Origin: Cohaesibacter haloalkalitolerans
GTDB taxonomy: Bacteria; Pseudomonadota; Alphaproteobacteria; Rhizobiales; Cohaesibacteraceae
Assembly (NCBI RefSeq): GCF_003574655.1
Contig: NZ_QNUM01000001.1
Location: 496,001-560,000, forward strand
DNA length: 64,000 nt
Reading direction: 5' to 3'
In this document: positions 60,841 to 64,000 of the stretch, piece by piece
How the letters are laid out: each line of letters opens with the position of its first letter
How positions within the stretch are numbered: the first letter of the stretch is position 1
Made by a program: the position numbers and the translations under genes
Notes under the pieces: model-generated
Told to the model about the DNA's origin: nothing
Database searches by the model: none
What the model saw: only the letters and a program-made list of their open reading frames with translations

Positions 60841-61476
60841 TTAGCCGAGTTCGGCGAGCAACTGGGCGGTCGTGACCTGTCGGCAATAGCCCTTGATGGC
60901 TTTCAGCGAATTCTCCTGACGCTCCGGCGTGATCGTCAGGCAGGCATCGGTGACTTCGGTGACCAGATAGCCCAGATCACAGGCGTCGCGCACGGCGCTC
61001 TCAACACACTGGTCCGTCAGCATGCCGCAGATTACCAGCTGTTTGACGCCCAGATTGCGCAGGATATAGTCGATGTGGGTGGAGATGAACACCGATGAGG
61101 AGCTCTTGGGCAGCACGATCTCGTCGCCAACGGGCGCGATTTCGTCGATGACCTTGCCGTCCCATGAGCCTTTGGGCACGTTGAAGCCGGTGATCTTGTA
61201 GTCAAGCGACCGGTCACGGCCATCGAGGGTCAGGCTTTCGATGGTGGTATACATCACCTCAATGCCCTTTTCCCGGCATTTGGCCTGTAGCGCCTGCATG
61301 TTGGGAACCGTTTCAGCTTCCAGCTTTTCAAAGAACCAGCCGCATTGCGCTTCCAGTTCCTGTTCGGACAAATGGGAAAACTCGCCGCCCTTGCGGTTGC
61401 AGCTGAAATTCTGCACGTCGACAAACAGCAGGGCAGAAACAGACGGATCAAGGGGTACATCGCGGGTCAGTGTCAT
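60841..61476 (-). CDS. Isochorismatase-like cysteine hydrolase
   Basis: A 211-residue amidohydrolase of the isochorismatase superfamily with the catalytic triad Asp20 (FVDVQN), Lys124 (LPKSSSS) and Cys157 (TDQCVES). Relatives hydrolyse N-carbamoyl compounds, nicotinamide, biuret or ureidoacrylate. Its ATG overlaps the stop of the N-formylglutamate amidohydrolase gene by four bases, and it is the last gene of a transport operon, so it probably finishes breakdown of the imported substrate. The exact substrate is unknown. Confidence 0.88.
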   Translation of the reverse strand: MTLTRDVPLDPSVSALLFVDVQNFSCNRKGGEFSHLSEQELEAQCGWFFEKLEAETVPNMQALQAKCREKGIEVMYTTIESLTLDGRDRSLDYKITGFNVPKGSWDGKVIDEIAPVGDEIVLPKSSSSVFISTHIDYILRNLGVKQLVICGMLTDQCVESAVRDACDLGYLVTEVTDACLTITPERQENSLKAIKGYCRQVTTAQLLAELG

Positions 61477-62225
61477 GCTGAAACCTCATCAACAAGATGG
61501 TCAAAGGATGCTGCAAGGATGTCGGCCCATTTTTCCTGACCGTCCTTGTCGGTAATATGATCATTCCGCACCTCTATGAGAGAATGCGGCAAATGTCTTG
61601 CTTCGCCATGGCGCGGCACGAACCAGTCGGACTGGCCACTGACCTGATAGGGCTCGTTCATGCCGATGGTCATCCAAGGATAGGCCTTCGCCAGAAAGGC
61701 GGCAAGCGCTTGCGAGGTGGCGGTGTCCTTGCGGAAGAGGAAGCCGATGTCCCATGGTCGGGCAAAGCCGCGCATAACAGGCGTGAAGCTGTGAATGGAC
61801 AGGGCGATCCTGTAGCGGTCACTGTCGAGCAGGCGTGAGACTTCTGCCTGATAGGGCTCGAAGATCTCGCGAACGCGGGCCTCGCGGTTGTCCGGATTGA
61901 TGTTGGCGGGGATGCTAATGCCATCGCTGGTTTCCGGGATGGAATCGGGGGCTTCCGGTGGCCGGTTGCAGTCGATGACCAGGCGGCTGTAGTGCTGGAA
62001 GATCGCGGTGGCATTCAGGTGTTCAGAGAGGAGGCGCGTCAGGGCGGCAGCCCCGATGTCCCAGCCGATGTGCATGTCGAGCTGGTCGCGGCTGATGCCC
62101 AGATTGCCGAGGGCGGACGGGATGCCCTGACCGGCATGCTCGCAGGCAAGCAGGATCGGGCTGGTGCCTTCAGGATTGAGAATAACGGAAGGCGAGGGGT
62201 CGCCAGCTTGCAACAAACGCGTCAT
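61473..62225 (-). CDS. N-formylglutamate amidohydrolase-family protein
   Basis: A 250-residue hydrolase of the FGase family. ILLACEHAGQGIP (about 24-36), DIGAAALTRLL, SRLVIDCNRP and ALSIHSFTP carry the conserved Glu/His and His residues of the metal site. In histidine breakdown the family releases formate from N-formylglutamate; here no hut genes are nearby, so the substrate may be another N-acyl amino acid. It lies 15 bases downstream of livH and overlaps the isochorismatase-like gene. Confidence 0.88.
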   Translation of the reverse strand: MTRLLQAGDPSPSVILNPEGTSPILLACEHAGQGIPSALGNLGISRDQLDMHIGWDIGAAALTRLLSEHLNATAIFQHYSRLVIDCNRPPEAPDSIPETSDGISIPANINPDNREARVREIFEPYQAEVSRLLDSDRYRIALSIHSFTPVMRGFARPWDIGFLFRKDTATSQALAAFLAKAYPWMTIGMNEPYQVSGQSDWFVPRHGEARHLPHSLIEVRNDHITDKDGQEKWADILAASFDHLVDEVSA

Positions 62226-62240
62226 TGAAAGAAACCTTGA

Positions 62241-63134
62241 TTAGACTTTTTCGGCTTTCAGGCTGGCTGCCGGAATGAGACCATTGGGACGGAACAGCAT
62301 GACGAAGACCACGATGGCCAGACCGATGGGCTCTCTGAATTCCTGCATGGAGGCGGGCAGGAAGGCCGCCAGATAGATCTCGATGAAACCGAGGACAAAA
62401 CCACCGGCCACAGCACCGCGCAGGGAGCCCAGACCGCCGAGAATGGCGGCGATGAAGGCCTTGAGCACCGGCGAGAAGCCCATCAGCGGATCGACAGATG
62501 CGCGCTGGGACACCCATAGTACGGCCGCAACCCCAGCCAGCAGCCCGGACAGGGCAAAGGCGGCGGAAATCACCGTGTTGGCGCGGATGCCCATCAGGCG
62601 GGCGACGGCAAAGTCGGACGCTGCGGCGCGCATGGCAATGCCGTGCTTCTGCTTGCGCATGAACCAGTCGAGGAATGCCAGCATCACGATGGTGGCGATG
62701 ATGGCGGCAATCTTGTTAATGCCGATGACCAGACCGAAAATGCTGACGCTGTCAGACAGCAACTGCGGCAGCAGAACCGGCTGGGACCGCGCTGCAATGA
62801 GGTTCTGGAACAGTACCTGCAACACCATGGAGACGGCAAAGGAGGTGACCAGCATGGTGGCGCCAGAGGCGTTGCGCACCGGTCGGAAGGCGATGATCTC
62901 CATCAGCACGGCAGCCAGCATGGCGGCGCCGACGGCAAGGGCTGCGGCGATGGCAAAGGGCACACCTGCCAGACCGCAATACATCAGCACATAGCCTGCA
63001 ATCGTCATCAGCTCCCCATGGGCGAAGTTGATCAGGCCCATGATGGAGAACACGACGGCCAGTCCCAGAGCGAGAAGCGCATATGTGCCACCAAGCGCGA
63101 TGGCATTGACGGTTTGTTGCAGCAGAATTTCCAT
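62241..63134 (-). CDS. livH: Branched-chain amino acid-type ABC transporter permease LivH
   Basis: A 297-residue inner-membrane permease with about eight helices. MEILLQQTVNAIALGGTYAL (1-20) and LINFAHGELM are LivH hallmarks; the GLLAGVAAVLW and LKAFIAAILGGLGS segments are the EAA-like coupling region. The ATG at 63134 has GGAGCG seven bases upstream; a GTG six bases earlier overlaps the livF stop and is also possible. It is in one operon with livF. The partner permease LivM and ATPase LivG are not in the window. Confidence 0.92.
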   Translation of the reverse strand: MEILLQQTVNAIALGGTYALLALGLAVVFSIMGLINFAHGELMTIAGYVLMYCGLAGVPFAIAAALAVGAAMLAAVLMEIIAFRPVRNASGATMLVTSFAVSMVLQVLFQNLIAARSQPVLLPQLLSDSVSIFGLVIGINKIAAIIATIVMLAFLDWFMRKQKHGIAMRAAASDFAVARLMGIRANTVISAAFALSGLLAGVAAVLWVSQRASVDPLMGFSPVLKAFIAAILGGLGSLRGAVAGGFVLGFIEIYLAAFLPASMQEFREPIGLAIVVFVMLFRPNGLIPAASLKAEKV

Positions 63135-63136
63135 AG

Positions 63137-63850
63137 TCACGCTCCAAGGAATGTGTCTTCAAAGCCGCCCTCGGCCATGAGGTCGGTGGCGGTTCCCTCT
63201 CCGACCACTTTGCCGCCGGACAGGATGTATCCACGGTCAGCGATCTCCAGACTCTTGGCGACATTCTGCTCGACGAGCGCGATGGTCACCTTCTGGTCTC
63301 TGAGGATGGTAATCAGGTCGAACACCTGCTCGACGATCAACGGGGCAAGGCCGAGGGAGGGCTCGTCAAGCAGCAGCAGGCGCGGTCCGCTCATCAGGGC
63401 GCGGCCAACCGCCAGCATCTGCTGCTGGCCACCCGAGAGGGTGCCGGCCAGCTGGTCCTTGCGTTCATGCAGGATCGGGAAAAGGGAATAGACCCGTTCC
63501 CAGGCAGTGTCGATTTTCGCCTTGTCGCGGACACTGTAGGCGCCCATCAGCAGATTCTCGGCCACGGAGAGGGCCGGGAAAACGCGGCGGCCTTCCGGCG
63601 ACAGGGCGAGCCCCAGCGGTGTCAGGGTTTCTGGTGCCATGGCGGTGATGTCCCGCCCGGCAAACTCGATCGTGCCGGAATGGACATCTGCCAACCCGGC
63701 AATGGCATTCAGCGTCGAGGACTTGCCCGCGCCGTTGGCTCCGAGGAAGGCGACGATCTCGCCTTCCCGGATTTCGAAGTCGATCCCCCGAACCGCCTGT
63801 ACAGCGCCATACCGCACTTGCAGCGAGGATACTTTCAATAGCGGTTCCAT
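63137..63850 (-). CDS. livF: Branched-chain amino acid-type ABC transporter ATPase LivF
   Basis: A 237-residue ATPase. Walker A is GANGAGKSS (about 34-42), the ABC signature LSGGQQQM (about 137-144) and Walker B LLLLDEPSLGLAP. The latter is typical of LivF rather than LivG. It overlaps livH and follows the substrate-binding protein gene by about 20 bases. The imported substrate may be a modified amino acid or amide, judging by the hydrolases downstream. Confidence 0.94.
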   Translation of the reverse strand: MEPLLKVSSLQVRYGAVQAVRGIDFEIREGEIVAFLGANGAGKSSTLNAIAGLADVHSGTIEFAGRDITAMAPETLTPLGLALSPEGRRVFPALSVAENLLMGAYSVRDKAKIDTAWERVYSLFPILHERKDQLAGTLSGGQQQMLAVGRALMSGPRLLLLDEPSLGLAPLIVEQVFDLITILRDQKVTIALVEQNVAKSLEIADRGYILSGGKVVGEGTATDLMAEGGFEDTFLGA

Positions 63851-63869
63851 TGGATCAATGCTCCCTTGA

Positions 63870-64000
63870 TTACTGCATGCGCGGGGCAGGAACGAGGTCG
63901 GCGGTCGGGCTTGGCTGGCCGATCAGTTCGCGGTCACCACCCTTGACGCGGACGAGAGAAACCTGACGGACCGGCATGCCGTTGGTGCCCTTGTAGGTGA
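63870..64000 (-). CDS. Branched-chain amino acid-type ABC transporter substrate-binding protein, C-terminal end
   Basis: The last ~43 residues are visible before the right edge, ending DLVPAPRMQ with TAA at 63870-63872. The segment YKGTNGMPVRQVSLVRVKGG followed by DRELIGQP matches the end of Liv-type periplasmic binding proteins, which finish with a lobe strand and a PAP tail. Its signal peptide and ligand pocket are outside the window. Confidence 0.82.
   Translation of the reverse strand, partial: TYKGTNGMPVRQVSLVRVKGGDRELIGQPSPTADLVPAPRMQ

Overview
The window looks like chromosomal DNA of an alphaproteobacterium of the order Hyphomicrobiales (Rhizobiales). The evidence is gene order: zapE-mdh-sucC-sucD-sucA-sucB-lpd; xerC, fsa, priA and then a stand-alone F1 ATPase operon atpHAGDC; and rplU-rpmA-obgE-proB-proA-nadD-rsfS-rlmH-envC-ctpA-(DUF610 deacetylase)-rppH. 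Codon use is moderately GC-rich with AT-rich intergenic stretches. A marine relative of Cohaesibacter is my guess, not something the sequence proves.

Layout. 1-9.5 kb: end of zapE, then the malate dehydrogenase / succinyl-CoA synthetase / 2-oxoglutarate dehydrogenase run of TCA-cycle genes, closed by clear terminators. 9.6-14.5 kb: a small secreted orphan, xerC, transaldolase-like fsa and the replication restart helicase priA. 14.7-19.7 kb: the F1 part of ATP synthase. 20-24.7 kb: two tandem, related methyl-accepting chemotaxis proteins, each with its own terminator. 24.8-37.8 kb (minus strand): a long housekeeping run of RNA decay, envelope hydrolysis, ribosome maturation, NAD and proline synthesis, GTPase ObgE, three GNAT acetyltransferases and ribosomal proteins L27/L21.

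38-49 kb is an accessory zone. It holds a MAPEG protein, tRNA-Ser(CGA), a decayed IS3-family element sitting at the broken end of an amidase gene, an AbrB-type membrane protein, and a 1993-residue protein joining a transglutaminase-like segment, DUF4011, an SF1 helicase, a PD-(D/E)XK nuclease and DUF3320, which is a plausible anti-phage or DNA-processing protein. A small secreted protein and a methyltransferase follow.

49.3-56 kb holds the most unusual content: two adjacent exported cysteine proteases on the minus strand. One is a 575-residue papain-like protein. The other is a 1627-residue protein joining TPR repeats, an OmpA-type peptidoglycan-binding domain, a long beta-propeller-like region and a C-terminal caspase-like domain with an intact His/Cys dyad. 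They are 65 bases apart and probably cotranscribed. I know of no described system with this pairing.

56-64 kb: a CPA1 cation/proton antiporter with a cyclic-nucleotide-binding-like domain, a universal stress protein, and a minus-strand transport and catabolism operon (branched-chain amino-acid-type ABC transporter parts livF and livH, an N-formylglutamate amidohydrolase-like protein and an isochorismatase-like hydrolase) that runs off the right edge. I saw no rRNA genes, CRISPR arrays or complete prophage.
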